DNA of 64,000 nt from Saccopteryx bilineata (taxonomy: Eukaryota > Chordata > Mammalia > Chiroptera > Emballonuridae). The position numbers and the translations under genes are program-made. Where the stretch lies: positions 228,736,779 to 228,800,778 of the forward strand of contig NC_089494.1 of the NCBI RefSeq assembly GCF_036850765.1, given 5' to 3'. The notes below the pieces were generated by a model. That model was not told where the DNA came from. It worked only from the letters and a program-made list of their open reading frames with translations, and did not search any database. Below are positions 10,227 through 21,149 of the stretch, in pieces; the first letter of the stretch is position 1, and each line of letters opens with the position of its first letter.

Positions 10227-10246
10227 TCTCGTTTGTGGCAATTTCT

Positions 10247-11289
10247 AATTGGGGTTTGATACCCTGGGATTATTTCTTTTCATGTATAATATTCTGATGT
10301 AATTTTGATGTCTCTTTTTCTGCCATTCCTCCTAAAAACCAGCAGTGATGTTGATTTTTACTCTAGGTGATTTATATTTCTTTAATTATTGAGTCATTGT
10401 ATCTTCTGTAAATTTCCACAGCCCAGCAGAATATAAACTAAAAGAATTTCTTCAAGAGTAAAACTGTAAGTTATTATAATTGGAAAAAGAGCATGACCTA
10501 TTGTGTCTTTATATCAATAGTTAAGATGTGATGTTGCTAAGATGGCTTAAAAGGGACCAGACTCCATAGCCATGTACATCTTTTCTCCCAGAAATCCCCA
10601 AGTGTGCCTGTGTTCTATCACAGGTCACCTGAGCAGTTTTTATGAAAGTTGTAGCCACAGGACTCAGGAGAGACTTTAGGTTTTCTAAATTGGAACTGTT
10701 GAATGTTGTACTAAACTGACATTTTATGGAACAATAAGTCATAATTAACTTTTATTTAGCAATCAGATTTATATAGATATCCCTGGAGGACTATGTTAAT
10801 ATCAGGTATTTTCCAGAGTCTAAATTACTGAAAGACCATCAGAGATAATATATGCCCTAGTGGTGTTTTGTTTTTTAATATTCTTAATCACTTTAGGACA
10901 TATGCACCTTCATAGCACAGAGTTTGCCAGATTTCTTCTTTTCCCAGGTGCTAAGAGTCAGCTCTTTATTTCTAATGGGAGATAGCACTCTTCCATGTTA
11001 GAAAAATTCATAGCATTATTCCCTCCCATGTGACTATCTCTCTAAACTTTGTGTCTCCCAACTCACTGCTCTTTCCTGTCAACAGTCATCAGAGACACAG
11101 TTTCCTTTATGGAGTCCATGGATTTAAGCTTTACAAATCTCGTGGTGTTTTGTATATATAAATGACTATATTATAAGGTAGAACATGACAGTATAGCACT
11201 CATCTGTATTATTGCCATCCAACACTAAACAACATGACATAGCAGCTATAAGATTGTGGTCCTAGAGTCACATGACAAATCTGTGATGG
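10247..11289. other. Unique flank, nothing recognised
   Basis: Sequence on the far side of the L1 copy A insertion. It joins the 2148-2370 flank in the empty-site allele. No gene or repeat could be assigned. Confidence 0.5.
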
Positions 11290-11430
11290 GCTGTGCCGCC
11301 GTGAAGGTTAGAAGTTTAGTAAGTCAGAAGACCTGTGTTTGAGTCCCTGATTCCTGGACCTTGGTAACTTTCTTAACCTAAACCTCAATTGTCTCATCTG
11401 CATTTGGGAATTGAGAATAATAATAGTGGC
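11290..11430 (+). repeat. MIR SINE fragment
   Basis: Plus-strand MIR features: a gacctgtgtttgagtccc tRNA-like B-box segment, then the ccttggtaactt and ctcatctgcat core blocks. Diverged. Confidence 0.65.
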
Positions 11431-11511
11431 TTAACAGTTGCAAAGAAACCACCACAGATTTCACACTAGCTTTACTTGAATTAAATATTGCTCTCTAGAA
11501 ATTTCAGTTGT

Positions 11512-11699
11512 GCCTGACCTGTGGTGGCGCAGGGGATAAAGCATCAACCTGGAAATGCTGAGGTTGCCGGTTCAAAACCCTGGGCTTGCCTGGTCAAGGC
11601 ACATATGGGAGTTGATGCTTCCTGCTCCTCCCCCCTTCTCTCTCTCTCTCTCTCCTCTCTATAATGAATAAATAAAATCTTAAAAAAAAAAAAAAAAAA
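11512..11699 (+). mobile_element. Short tRNA-derived SINE
   Basis: A head beginning cctgacctgtggtggcgcag, an A-box-like tggcgcaggggat and a B-box-like ccggttcaaaacc, then a (CT)n stretch, ataaataaa and a poly-A tail. A 14-bp TSD gaaatttcagttgt (11498-11511 and 11700-11713) brackets it exactly. It would depend on L1 for movement. Confidence 0.92.
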
Positions 11700-11941
11700 G
11701 AAATTTCAGTTGTATTCTGTTAAATATATATATATATTACTGTTTATCTGATTATTTTAGAGAATTTTTATTTTATAGTACTATAATTAAAAGATAATGC
11801 ACAAAGTGCTAATGACGTTTTTATTTCTACCTCAGTGGTCCCTGAAATAATTCTCCTATTTTCACCAGTCCCTAAGTGTAAAAAGGTTGAAAACAACTGC
11901 TGTAGATAATTTTACTCAAGCTCATTTCTTTCCTATTTAGC

Positions 11942-12275
11942 CTTTTTTTTTTTTTGTATTTTTCTGAAGCTGGAAACGAGAGGCAGTCAAACAGACTCCC
12001 GCATGTGCCCCACCGGGATCCACCCGGCATGCCCACCAGGGGGCGATGCTCTGCCCATCTGAGGCAGAGGCCATAGAGCCATCCCCAGTGCCCGGGGCCA
12101 ACTTTGCTCCAATGGAGCCCTGACTGCAGGAGAGGAAGAGAGAGACAGAGAGGAAGGAGAAGGGGAGGGGTGGAGAAGCAGATAGGCGCTTCTCCTGTGT
12201 GCCCTGGCCGGGAATCAAACCCGGGACTCCTGCACTCCAGGCCAACGCTCTACCACTGAGCCAACCGGCCAGGGC
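11942..12275 (-). mobile_element. Long tRNA-derived SINE
   Basis: Reverse-oriented member of the long family: poly-T at left, then the tail and body, ending at right in the tRNA-like head (gccctggccggttggctcag on the minus strand) with B-box. TSD cctatt(t/c)agc at 11932-11941 and 12276-12285, one mismatch. It contains the CTCF-like core ccaccagggggcg at 12033-12045. Confidence 0.92.
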
Positions 12276-12400
12276 CCTATTCAGCTTTTATAATTCTTCA
12301 CTATACCCTCTCTTAATATATTTATTTAGCTAGCACTGAGATTCTAGGAATACAGAGCAAAGAAATATTTGCCTCTGCTCTCAAGGAGATTGTGTTTTTT

Positions 12401-12798
12401 TTTTTTTTTTTTTTTCCATTTTTCTGAAGCTGGAAACAGGGAGAGACAGTCAGACAGACTCCCGCATGCGCCCGACCGGGATCCACCCGGCACGCCCACC
12501 AGGGGCGACGCTCTGCCCACCAGGGGGCGATGCTCTGCCCATCCTGGGCGTCGCCATATTGGGACCAGAGCCACTCTAGCGCCTGAGGCAGAGGCCACAG
12601 AGCCATCCCCAGCGCCCGGGCCATCTTTGCTCCAATGGAGACTTGGCTGCGGGAGGGGAAGAGAGAGACAGAGAGGAAAGCGCGGCGGAGGGGTGGAGAA
12701 GCAAATGGGCGCTTCTCCTGTGTGCCCTGGCCGGGAATCGAACCCGGGTCCTCCGCACGCTAGGCCGACGCTCTACCGCTGAGCCAACCGGCCAGGGC
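12401..12798 (-). mobile_element. Long tRNA-derived SINE, duplicated-segment subfamily
   Basis: Bounded by a perfect 16-bp TSD (ggagattgtgtttttt at 12385-12400 and 12799-12814) at a TTTT/AA site. It carries two copies of the cccaccagggg-cga-gctctgccc segment (12495-12516 and 12516-12538), and the diagnostic cgcggcgga and ccgcacgctaggccg variants also seen in the SINE at 60181-60597. The second segment has the full CTCF-like core (12517-12529). The first has one G fewer. Confidence 0.93.
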
Positions 12799-12824
12799 GG
12801 AGATTGTGTTTTTTAAAAGATTAA

Positions 12825-12950
12825 ATTTATTGGGATAATGTCAATTAGTAACATATGTACAAGTTTCAGATGTACAAATGTATAGTACATCATCAATATA
12901 TTCCATTGTGTACTCGCCACCCTTGTGTTCAGTCCAGGGAGCTTCTGTCT
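12825..12950 (-). repeat. L1 3'-end fragment
   Basis: Reads aatttattgggataatgtca, then tttcagatgtacaa, then the acatcatcaatatattcc block: the reverse complement of the L1 3' UTR terminus, severely 5'-truncated. Confidence 0.65.
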
Positions 12951-13879
12951 TATACGGAAACACACTAAAGAGACATTCCTAAAGAGGTGTCCTGTCCTGC
13001 TTGCCTTTCATTTTCATTCCATCTCTTTCAGTATTTTCAGTGAGTTTAGCATGTGCATTTTCTAAAATTGTTGCCATATATGATTTGAATCCAACAGAAA
13101 ATCTGTTTGTGGGGAGCTGTTTGTTTTTGGTTTTTTATTTTATGTTTTGTTGCCAAAATAGTTTTCACTTGTTATCCTCTTTTTGACTGGCTTCCAGTAG
13201 AATTTTAGATACAAAGCAACAGATGGCTGGGAAGAGGTTTTCGCAATGTCCCTTGGGCCTAGGGTAATCCCACTTGCCACCCAGACATTACAGTTTCTGA
13301 CAAACCTTCAAAGTTTCTCCAGCTTGTTTTCCAGTGCAAAACTAGACTGTGCTTAGAAGTCACCATAGCATATTTTATTATTACTAACATGAAATTCTGG
13401 CTATTGTAGCATTCTGTAGAAGAAGCAAATATATTATACACAATGGCACAAATGTCTTTATAATTAATTTTCTTTTAATGGTTGAGCATGTTTTGAAATA
13501 TTACAGGGGAAATATATATGTACAACTTACCATCTTTAAAAATGTTGGCAAACAAAGATGGTCTTTGAATTAATAATATTAGCATTTAGTCCAGATTTAG
13601 ATTCTAAAACATTTGAAAATATAGAAATTCTACAAGCAGACAAGCCATCTAGAGGTGGGCCTCACTTCTATCCATTGTCAAAAAACTGCTCAGATTCGTT
13701 CATTTTGATGTCTTGTCAAACAACTTTCACCTACGTTATATAGAAAAACAATTCTTTTATCATAAATGTTTTATGACAAAGTGAATTCTGACTATGCAAC
13801 TTTTAATTAGTCCACTTCATAGATATTGTTTCTTTTATAACTATAGAATTAAACGAGAGGTAAACCAGAAGCCTGGTTG
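12951..13879. other. Unique sequence, nothing recognised
   Basis: No ORF with recognisable protein similarity and no assignable repeat. Confidence 0.45.
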
Positions 13880-14965
13880 TTGATACATCTCCTAATTACA
13901 TATACCAGCACAATGAATTTCATCAAAATTAAAAACTTATTTTCCCAAAAGGTACTATCAAAAAGAGTAAAACAAAATTCCACAGAATTAGAGAAAATAT
14001 TTGCAAATCATTTATTTAGTAATAGTTTAGTATTCAGAATATATAAATAACTTATAACTCATCAATAAAAAGACAAATAATCCAATTGAAAAGTACACAA
14101 AGGATTTTAATAGACATTTCTGCAAAAAAAAAAATGACCAATAAACATATAAAAAGATTCTCAGCTTTCTTAGTCATTAAGAAAATGCAAATCAAAACCA
14201 CAAGCTACCACTTCACACCCATAAGAATAACTGAAATTTTTAAAAAAAGTACAATAACAAACATTGGTGAGGATGTGGAGAACTAGAACGTTCCTACACT
14301 GCTGATGGGAATGTAAAATGATGCAGCCACTCTGGAAAACGCTTGGCAGTTCCTCAGAGAGTTAAACATAAAGTTACCATATGAACCAGCAATTCCACTT
14401 GTCTATCCAAGACATTAAGAATGTATGTTCACACAGAAACTGGTATGTGAATGCTTATAGTAATATTTCTCTCAATAGCCCCAAAGTAGAAACAACCCAA
14501 ATGTTTTAGCTGATGAATGGTTTAACAAAATGTTGTATAGCCATGCAGTGGAATATTAATATTATTCAGTCATAAAAATGGATGAAGTACTGACACGTGC
14601 TATAACCTAGATAAAGCTTGAAAACATTATGCTAAATGAAATAAGGCAGACACAAGAAGCCACACAGTATGATTCCATTTATATGAAATAACCAGAATAG
14701 GCAAATATATAGGGACAAAAAGTGAGTGAGTGATTACCGGGGGCCTGGGGTGGGGAACGTAAGGTAGTGAGTGGGGAAGAAGGAGGAGAGAAGAGCATAG
14801 AGGATGGCTGCTAATGGGCCTGGGTGTTTTTATGGGATGATAGAACTGTTCTAGAATTATTAGTGTTGATGGCTGCACAACTTTGCAAATACGTTAAAAT
14901 CCCCTGAACTGTATGCTTTAAAATGGTGAATTTTATGGTATGTGACCTCAACCTTTAAAAATCTA
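13880..14965 (+). repeat. Old L1 fragment (ORF2 C-terminus and 3' UTR)
   Basis: Plus-strand decayed L1. The 14086-14286 frame still shows ORF2-like text (KKMQIKTTSYHFTPIRI resembles the [18 protein letters not shown] of copy A). It is followed by gatgtggagaactagaac, ctgatgggaatgtaaaat, the gcagtggaatattaat block and an M-type 3' UTR ending near the aaaatggtgaattttatgg motif. The ORF is fully decayed. This is an old subfamily. Confidence 0.85.
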
Positions 14966-17045
14966 CACAAAAAAACCTATAGAAAATCAATTAAATTAAG
15001 AATCATCTTGATATGAAAATATGGTAATCACTGCAGAGTCATGATGTTCCCCTTGAGGTCTTATTAAAAAGATGTTTATGACAGCAATTATCTCTCCCAG
15101 GATATAGATGATAGATTATACAGAAATCACCTAGACTTCCTTAACCCACATACTGAGATAAATGTCTGAAATTCTGCTTCAAGTGTTGTCAAGTAAATTT
15201 AACCATGTGTTGTTGCATTTATGGAGTTAGGAGGTAGACTAGAGTTTATAACAACTGATTGAAATAATGAACGTAGAAGATAACGCCTGAAGCTGGAACT
15301 GTCGCATTTTTTATCATATCTATTCTAAGATGCACATCCCTCCTCCCCCAGTTTTAACACCTTTGGGGTGTATTTTACACTTGACAGTGTCTTGGGTTTT
15401 ATGAAATATGGCAGTTTTGTATTGTGTTTGCTTTCAATGCCTTTCTAGGGGGGTTAGCCATAAAAGATGAACTTTGCTATTCCCTAAAGGGCTATTTATA
15501 TTAAAATATCATCGCCAAAGCACCCCTAGCAGTTTGTTTACTTTGAAGCTTTGAAACCCAGTTGTTGACATATCTCCTAATTGCATAAAAATAGTTCTTA
15601 GAGGTTAAATAAAAGCTTCCCACACCCCTCCTTGTCTTTTGTATTATGAGCACCGTGAATAATTTTCCTCCATTGTTTTTGTGGATTGGGTGGAAAAAGG
15701 TTTCTCAGTCGTTCTGCCTTCTTATTCCCTTCTGTTACAATGGGCCACTGGAAGGAGTAGGTGGAAACTTGAAATAATCAGGCATTTTATAAATCGTGTT
15801 TCTACATATGATTTTTTTATTTGAAACTTTGAGCATAAACTTTTCTTTTTGTTTTTTTTTAAACTTTGAGTATAAAGTTTTCAATGTTTCTATTATAGAC
15901 CATAATTTAATCGTTTTTTTAAAATTGCTATAGCATATTCTAACTATATCATAAAAACCCTATAATACAACAAAGAGAGTTAAAGTTTTACCCAGTACCT
16001 TCTTTAAGTCCTTAGGAATCAGAAGATCTTAGATTCCTGAGTGAAGATTGGGAGGATATTGTTAATCCATAGTTTACAAATATTTGTTTTACCCCTAAAC
16101 ATGGAGTGAACCTGGTAATTACAAATAGCTATACTTCTTAAAAATATGAACATGAGATGAAAACTCAGAGCATACTTAGGCTCAGAAGCAGGTGTCATGG
16201 GAGTATTTTCATCATTAGCCCTCTTAGTTCTGAGTGATGGCATCCTTCTCCAAAGACAGAGTTTTCACTGGCATAACCTTTAAGCAAGTGTATTAATCCT
16301 AACCATCTGTCTATACGTGTTATACAACAGGACTACCTAACTATTCCCATAGTGAACAAAGAAATTGCTTCATGTATGTGTCAAAATGAATATTTATGCA
16401 TATGTATCTTGTAATATATGTTTTCTATATAACACAGATAAGTATCTCTGTATGCCACACAGCCATCAATCATTCCCTAGGGGCTTAGTTCAATGGTGAT
16501 TTATAATGGCAAGATTGACTTTCTCGTGCTCTTGGTTGAAGATTTGAACTGGATATTAAGTCTAGGTTATAAAGCACAATGTCAAGGGAAGAGAAGCATT
16601 TAGTAAGAGCCTAAATCATATACTTTGCCAGGAACCATATAATGGTCATTACTGAGTGCTTTTCAGTTTGGATTCTTATTGTTGTTTTAAAAAATCCTCT
16701 GGGTGCTTAGATGAGTATATGTACTGGACAATCTCCTCTCTCCTACTTTCTTTCCAGCACTTTCAGACCCCTCCTAGTGAACGAAGAGTAGATTGTAGAG
16801 AGCTTCCACAAAAAGTCAAGAAGTTCTCACTACTGTACCTTCCTAGCTATCTCCGCCTAGGCATTTTGGCCATCAGTGTTTTTCATGGGACAGCCTAATT
16901 GTAGAATGTCACATGAAAAACTCATTTCAGACCCAAGAAATTGCAGTGTTCTTGCTTGATTTACACTTCATTCTGTTTTCCATCTCAACTCATAAGCTCA
17001 AGTAAAAGAATGAGTTGTAGCCATTTGACAATTGTTTTATTCTAT
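14966..17045. other. Mostly unique sequence
   Basis: About 2 kb with no assignable repeat or gene. The segment around 15400-15560 (including ggctatttatattaaaatat) is repeat-free and looks non-random, but nothing in one sequence can show conservation. Confidence 0.4.
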
Positions 17046-17049
17046 TAGG

Positions 17050-17275
17050 CAGTACAGCATTGTGGACAAGACCATGGGTCCTGGAGTCAGCTTATGTGGG
17101 TTCATATTCTGATTCCACTGTTTACTATCTCTGTGATTCTGGGCAAGTTATTTAATCTCTCTGTACTTTATGAGTCTTATCTATAATGTGGGGCTTGCAG
17201 TAGCATCTGCCATATGGCAATATTATCATAATTAAGTGAAATTGTATGCGTGAACCACTTAGAACATTACTGACA
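17050..17275 (+). repeat. MIR SINE
   Basis: Nearly full-length MIR: cattgtggacaagaccatgg, tcctggagtcag, the gggcaagttatttaatctct core and a terminal part with agaacattactgacacaga. Confidence 0.75.
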
Positions 17276-17402
17276 CAGACAGTGCCCAAGGAAATGCTTC
17301 TTAATCACGATAGAAAGTAGAACTAAAATAGACTTCTGATTTATGAATACTATAGTAGTTTGAATTATTTGCTACCAAAAAAAGGGTAAATTGAGACTAA
17401 AG

Positions 17403-17540
17403 GCAGTTTAGTGTACTAGAAAGACTATGAGCTTCAGACATATAAAGACCTGATTCTAAAATTCATTAAATGCTTTGTGATTCCAGGCAAATATTTAACG
17501 TTTCTAAGTCCCAGTTCTTTGTAAAATGAATTAATAAGGC
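17403..17540 (+). repeat. MIR SINE fragment
   Basis: Starts cagtttagtgtactagaaag and continues to the caggcaaatatttaacgttt core. Diverged. Confidence 0.6.
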
Positions 17541-17849
17541 AATTGTTCTATCCAATAGTATAATACCAATGATGGTGCTCCAGAAAGAACTCCTATAAGC
17601 AAACAAATAACCAGTTCCTATTAATCATTCAAAGGACTTAGAAAAACTAACAATGTCCTTGATGGGTCTAGTGGTGATCATCTTGATATCCTAAACCTGG
17701 TAGAGCTTAACAATGATTACCAGGCAGAACCTGACAATACACAAGCTGTCGTGTAGAATGTTGGCCTGAAAAGGAAGATTTAAAGTATATCACAAAGAAA
17801 ACTGGCATATATTTTAGGTGTAAAATCCAGTAAACTCCTAACAACAACT

Positions 17850-17913
17850 AATTATCTGATCTTGTGCAAGTCACTTAACTATCCTATGCCTCATTGCTGA
17901 TATTGGATGACTG
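17850..17913 (+). repeat. MIR core fragment
   Basis: The cttgtgcaagtcacttaact block is the MIR core. Its 3' part is interrupted by the adjacent hAT insertion. Confidence 0.5.
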
Positions 17914-17921
17914 GTCTAGAC

Positions 17922-18216
17922 CAGTGGTCCCCAACCTTTTTTGGGCCACAGACCGGTTTAATGTCAGAAAATATTTTCACAGACCGGCCTTTAGGGTGGG
18001 ACAGATAAATGTATCACGTGACCGAGACAAGTGTCAAGAGTGAGTCTTAGATGTAACAGAGGGAATCTGGTCATTTTTTTTTAAAATAAAACATCGTTCA
18101 GACTTAAAAATAAATAAAACGGAAATAATGTAAGTTATTTATTCTTTCTCTGCAGAGCAGTACCAAATGGCCCACGGACCAGTACCAGTCCGCGGCCCCA
18201 GGGTTGGGGACCACTG
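17922..18216. mobile_element. Non-autonomous hAT transposon
   Basis: A 295-bp element with perfect 15-bp terminal inverted repeats (cagtggtccccaacc and its reverse complement) and an 8-bp TSD gtctaga(c/t) at 17914-17921 and 18217-18224. Both are hAT hallmarks. There is no coding capacity, so a transposase must have been supplied in trans. The same family forms the outer element at 28243-29535. Confidence 0.9.
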
Positions 18217-18224
18217 GTCTAGAT

Positions 18225-18642
18225 GACTTTTGAGAAATAAATGTTCATGAGTTCAGGAAAGATAGAATGGGCTTTTAATACCATAGAGCTGATTGAGCAT
18301 TTGTCAAACTAGGATATAAACATTATTGTAGTTTGCAACAGTTTGTTCAGAAAAGTAGGATATGAGAAAGGGAGAAGTGAAAATTAGATTTGAAAACTGA
18401 AATTTGACCTATTAAACACAGTTAATCATTTAAAAGATCACAAAGTTTTAAAAGCACTGATCGAATATTAAAATAACTACATGTAGAAAACTTCTGTTTT
18501 AGAAGTTTTGTTGTTATTTTTACTGTCATACTGTGAGATCTTAAAATTAAATGTGATCACACTGAAGCCAATTACCTACATATGTACCCCGCCACACACA
18601 CAATGCTGTATTTCCTCAGAAGAACAAAGGAAGGTTCTTTCT
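18225..18642. other. Unique AT-rich sequence
   Basis: Nothing recognised between the hAT element and the next SINE. Confidence 0.45.
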
Positions 18643-18993
18643 CTTTTTTTTTTTTTGTGAGAGGAAGGGAGGCAGAGAGACAGATTCCTGCATGTACCAC
18701 AGGGATCCACCTGGCAAACCCACTAGGGGGCAATGCTCTGCCCATCTAGGGCCTTGCTCCATTGCTTAGCAACCAGAGCCATATTTTAGCACCTGAGGCA
18801 GAGGCCATGGAGCCATCCTCAGCACCCAAGGCCAACTCACTCAAACCAATTGAGCCATGGCTGTGAGAGGTGGAGAGAGAGAGAAAGAAGAGGGAGGGGT
18901 AGAGAAGCAGATGGTCACTTCTCCTGTGTGCCCTGAAAAGGACATCCACACGCCAGGCTGACGTTCTACCAATGAGTCAACCAGCCAGGGCCA
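18643..18993 (-). mobile_element. Long tRNA-derived SINE, older copy
   Basis: A diverged member of the long family flanked by an imperfect TSD (gaaggttctttct at 18630-18642, gaaagttctttct at 18994-19006). The head B-box region has decayed. The CTCF-like core survives as ccactagggggca (18720-18732). Confidence 0.85.
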
Positions 18994-19201
18994 GAAAGTT
19001 CTTTCTTATAGGAAGGAAATACAGTGTAAGCTCCATGATATCCATGCTATTGGATACTAGCATTGTATTCTGAGACTTTCCCATGACAAAGTTTGAGCAT
19101 TATATGAAATATCATTAGTGCATTTATATTAGCATGAATATCAAGTCTATTGTCTCAAGGTTCTACTCTGCTGCTGAATGAGGAAATATATTAATTTGTT
19201 C

Positions 19202-19276
19202 AGAATAGAATAGAATAGAATAGAATAGAATAGAATAGAATAGGAAATAGGAAATAGGAAATAGGAAATAGGAAAT
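19202..19276. repeat. Compound microsatellite
   Basis: About eight units of a 5-bp repeat (AGAAT) pass directly into about five units of a 7-bp repeat (AGGAAAT). The longer unit looks like the shorter one with an inserted GA-type dinucleotide. Confidence 0.9.
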
Positions 19277-20470
19277 GAAGCCCACTGGATAAACCCAGTG
19301 TGCCAGCAGCCCACTCTGGGCCAGTACAGGGAAATGCTGCCCAGGAGCCCTTGTCTGTCACCATTTAAAGGTTCATCAAATTCAATGGAGAGCTACATTG
19401 AAATGCTTCGAGTTGGCAGGTCCTTTTTCCCTCACAGCTTTTTAAATTACTCCTTTTCCCACTGATTGGTCCATCCACTTCATTTCCCTCTTACTATTTC
19501 GCTAGCACGTCTGCTCCTGACAGTTGTAAGGACTCAACGCCAGCCAGATATCAGCGGGCTAGCTCAGCCCAGCAGCAGCTTAGAAATGAGTCTGACCAGC
19601 GCCGGGGAGCAGAGGCTTTTCATAAATAATGGTGTGTTCTTGTCAGCGGTTTTGGCCCTCGAAGGATGGTAACATGTTTCCATAGCAGATGGGTCAGCTC
19701 TTGTCTGCCATTCTGTCTTTTGAACTTCCTGTTCAAGGGTATGGTTTTCATCAACCTTGATGCTATAAAGCACACCTACTTTATAAGATTGTATTTTTTT
19801 AGCAAAATAAAAAAAATTAAAAAACTGTTTTTGTGTATAAAAGGTTTCTTTGAAAAAGATTAAAAGGGCGTGGAGTAGCCAGCCCAGATGTCCAAATGAA
19901 AAGTTGTAACTGTGAAAGGAGCTTTTTCTTGTAATGCAAGATGGGAACAACCTTTTCTAGGCTCCAGTTTCATTAAATGCCATTGAGAAATTATACCTTT
20001 TGCTATAAAACTGCTTTCCCATATATTTTTTCTAAATAGTCCCTGGATATATATGTCATTTTGCCCACTCATGCCTACAAATCTTTTGGCAGGAAAAATA
20101 ATGTCTTCTATCTTTTCATTTCAGCATCTTGATCTCATTTGCAGAGGGGCAACCCAAATGCAGTGTTCACAGGGTGAGCTGGGTTCGGAATGTTTGGTAT
20201 GCTAGCCTCATTTCGATGGTATTTACTGCCGGGCGGGGGGCGGGGGGGCGCTGACCATGGCTCAGGTAAATTATAGGGACCGATCAACCTTATTGGACCC
20301 ATAAAGTTAGCTTCATCCAAGCAATAGAAAGTGAACAAGTTTCAAAGCTTTGTCTATTTTCAGAGGGAAAAATAACATATTTCTGTCATGTCTACAGTGG
20401 AAACACAAGTGTGTCCTACGTTAAGGAATATTTTCTTTCTGTCTATATGTGAGAGAATAGATGTTAACTA
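19277..20470. other. Repeat-poor sequence with a G-rich island
   Basis: No repeat or gene assigned. The open frames here are short and unlike known proteins. At 20231-20250 the plus strand is gggcggggggcgggggggcg, able to form a G-quadruplex, inside otherwise AT-rich DNA. Confidence 0.4.
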
Positions 20471-20477
20471 AGCCTAT

Positions 20478-20575
20478 TGTGGTCATCATTTCATAGTATA
20501 TGTACATCAAACCACCATGCTGTACACCTTAAACGTATCCAGTGATGATGTCAATTATTTCTCCATGAAATGAGG
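20478..20575 (+). repeat. L1 3' UTR fragment
   Basis: The atgtacatcaaaccaccatg and ctgtacaccttaaac blocks followed by gtcaattatttctcc match the terminus of older L1 3' UTRs. Short and diverged. Confidence 0.5.
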
Positions 20576-20677
20576 GGAAAACTAATGAGCCATGGAAAAA
20601 TGAAAGTTTTGTTCTTAGTTGCTACTAAAATTTAATAGAATATAAAATCCTTGAAAACTAAGAAGTTTTTCTCTTTT

Positions 20678-21149
20678 TTTAATTTAGAAAATTAAATTTA
20701 GTGGGGTGACATTGATCAACAAGAGTACATAGATTTCAAGTAAACATCACCACATCATTTGAACAGTTAATTATGTTGTACACCCATCACCCAAAGTCAA
20801 ATCATTTTCCATCACCTTATATTTGTTCCTCTTTACACCCTTCCCCAACCCCTCCCCCACACCTCTCCCCAACACCCCTCTCCCCCTGGTAACCACTGCA
20901 CTCTTACCTATTTCCATGAGTCTCAGTTTTGTGTCCCACCTATGTGTGATATCATAGTTTTTAGCTTTTTCTGACGTACTTATTTCACTCAGTATAATGT
21001 TCTCAAGGTCCATCTATGTTGTCATAAATGATGCTATGTCATCATTTCTTATGGCTGAGTAGTATTCCATTGTATATATGTATCACATCTTCTTTATCCA
21101 GTCCTCTATCAAGGGGCACTTTGGTTGTTTCCATGTCTTGGCCACTAAT
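20678..21149 (-). mobile_element. 5'-truncated L1
   Basis: A 472-bp L1 3' end with a 12-bp TSD tttttctctttt (20666-20677 and 21150-21161). On the minus strand it starts inside the last part of ORF2 (the ttatggctgagtagtattcc block lies at about 21048-21067) and runs through the 3' UTR. It is related to copies A-C. Confidence 0.88.

Larger units (their letters stand above)
2385..10232 (-). mobile_element. L1: Full-length L1 retrotransposon, copy A
   Basis: A 7.85-kb minus-strand L1 bounded by a perfect 14-bp target-site duplication, ttgtggcaatttct at 2371-2384 and 10233-10246. Reading the minus strand, the order is a 5' UTR with tandem monomers (10232-7734), ORF1 (7733-6777), a gap of about 300 nt, ORF2 (6473-2646), a short 3' UTR with a G-rich tract, and a poly-A tail (T run at 2385-2403). 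The duplication edge at the 5' side reads ttct/aatt, a relaxed form of the L1 endonuclease site TTTT/AA. ORF2 is open for its full family length and the monomer region still holds many CpGs, so the insertion looks recent. The one visible defect is an extra A near the start of ORF1. Whether it can retrotranspose is not known from sequence alone. Confidence 0.95.
7734..10232 (-). promoter_or_regulatory. L1 copy A 5' UTR and internal promoter region
   Basis: About 2.5 kb separates the element's 5' end from ORF1, longer than the roughly 0.9-kb human L1 5' UTR. From the 5' end it holds a CRE and a YY1-like site (10207-10226), a GC- and CpG-rich tandem monomer region (about 9203-9820), a mixed region, a purine-rich stretch on the plus strand (about 8480-8580), an A-run cluster (8097-8155) and an AT-rich lead into ORF1. 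L1 transcription starts from such an internal promoter. Assigning activity to particular pieces is inference. Confidence 0.75.

Noticed and set aside
12369..12782. 137-codon plus-strand open frame
   Set aside because: Entirely inside a SINE. Similar frames occur in every long SINE copy.
19202..19276. CRISPR-like array
   Set aside because: A simple microsatellite with 5- and 7-bp units. There are no spacers, and the genome is eukaryotic.
19466..20338. Possible short exons (open frames of 65-128 codons)
   Set aside because: No protein family recognised, overlapping frames on both strands, and no convincing splice-site and codon pattern.
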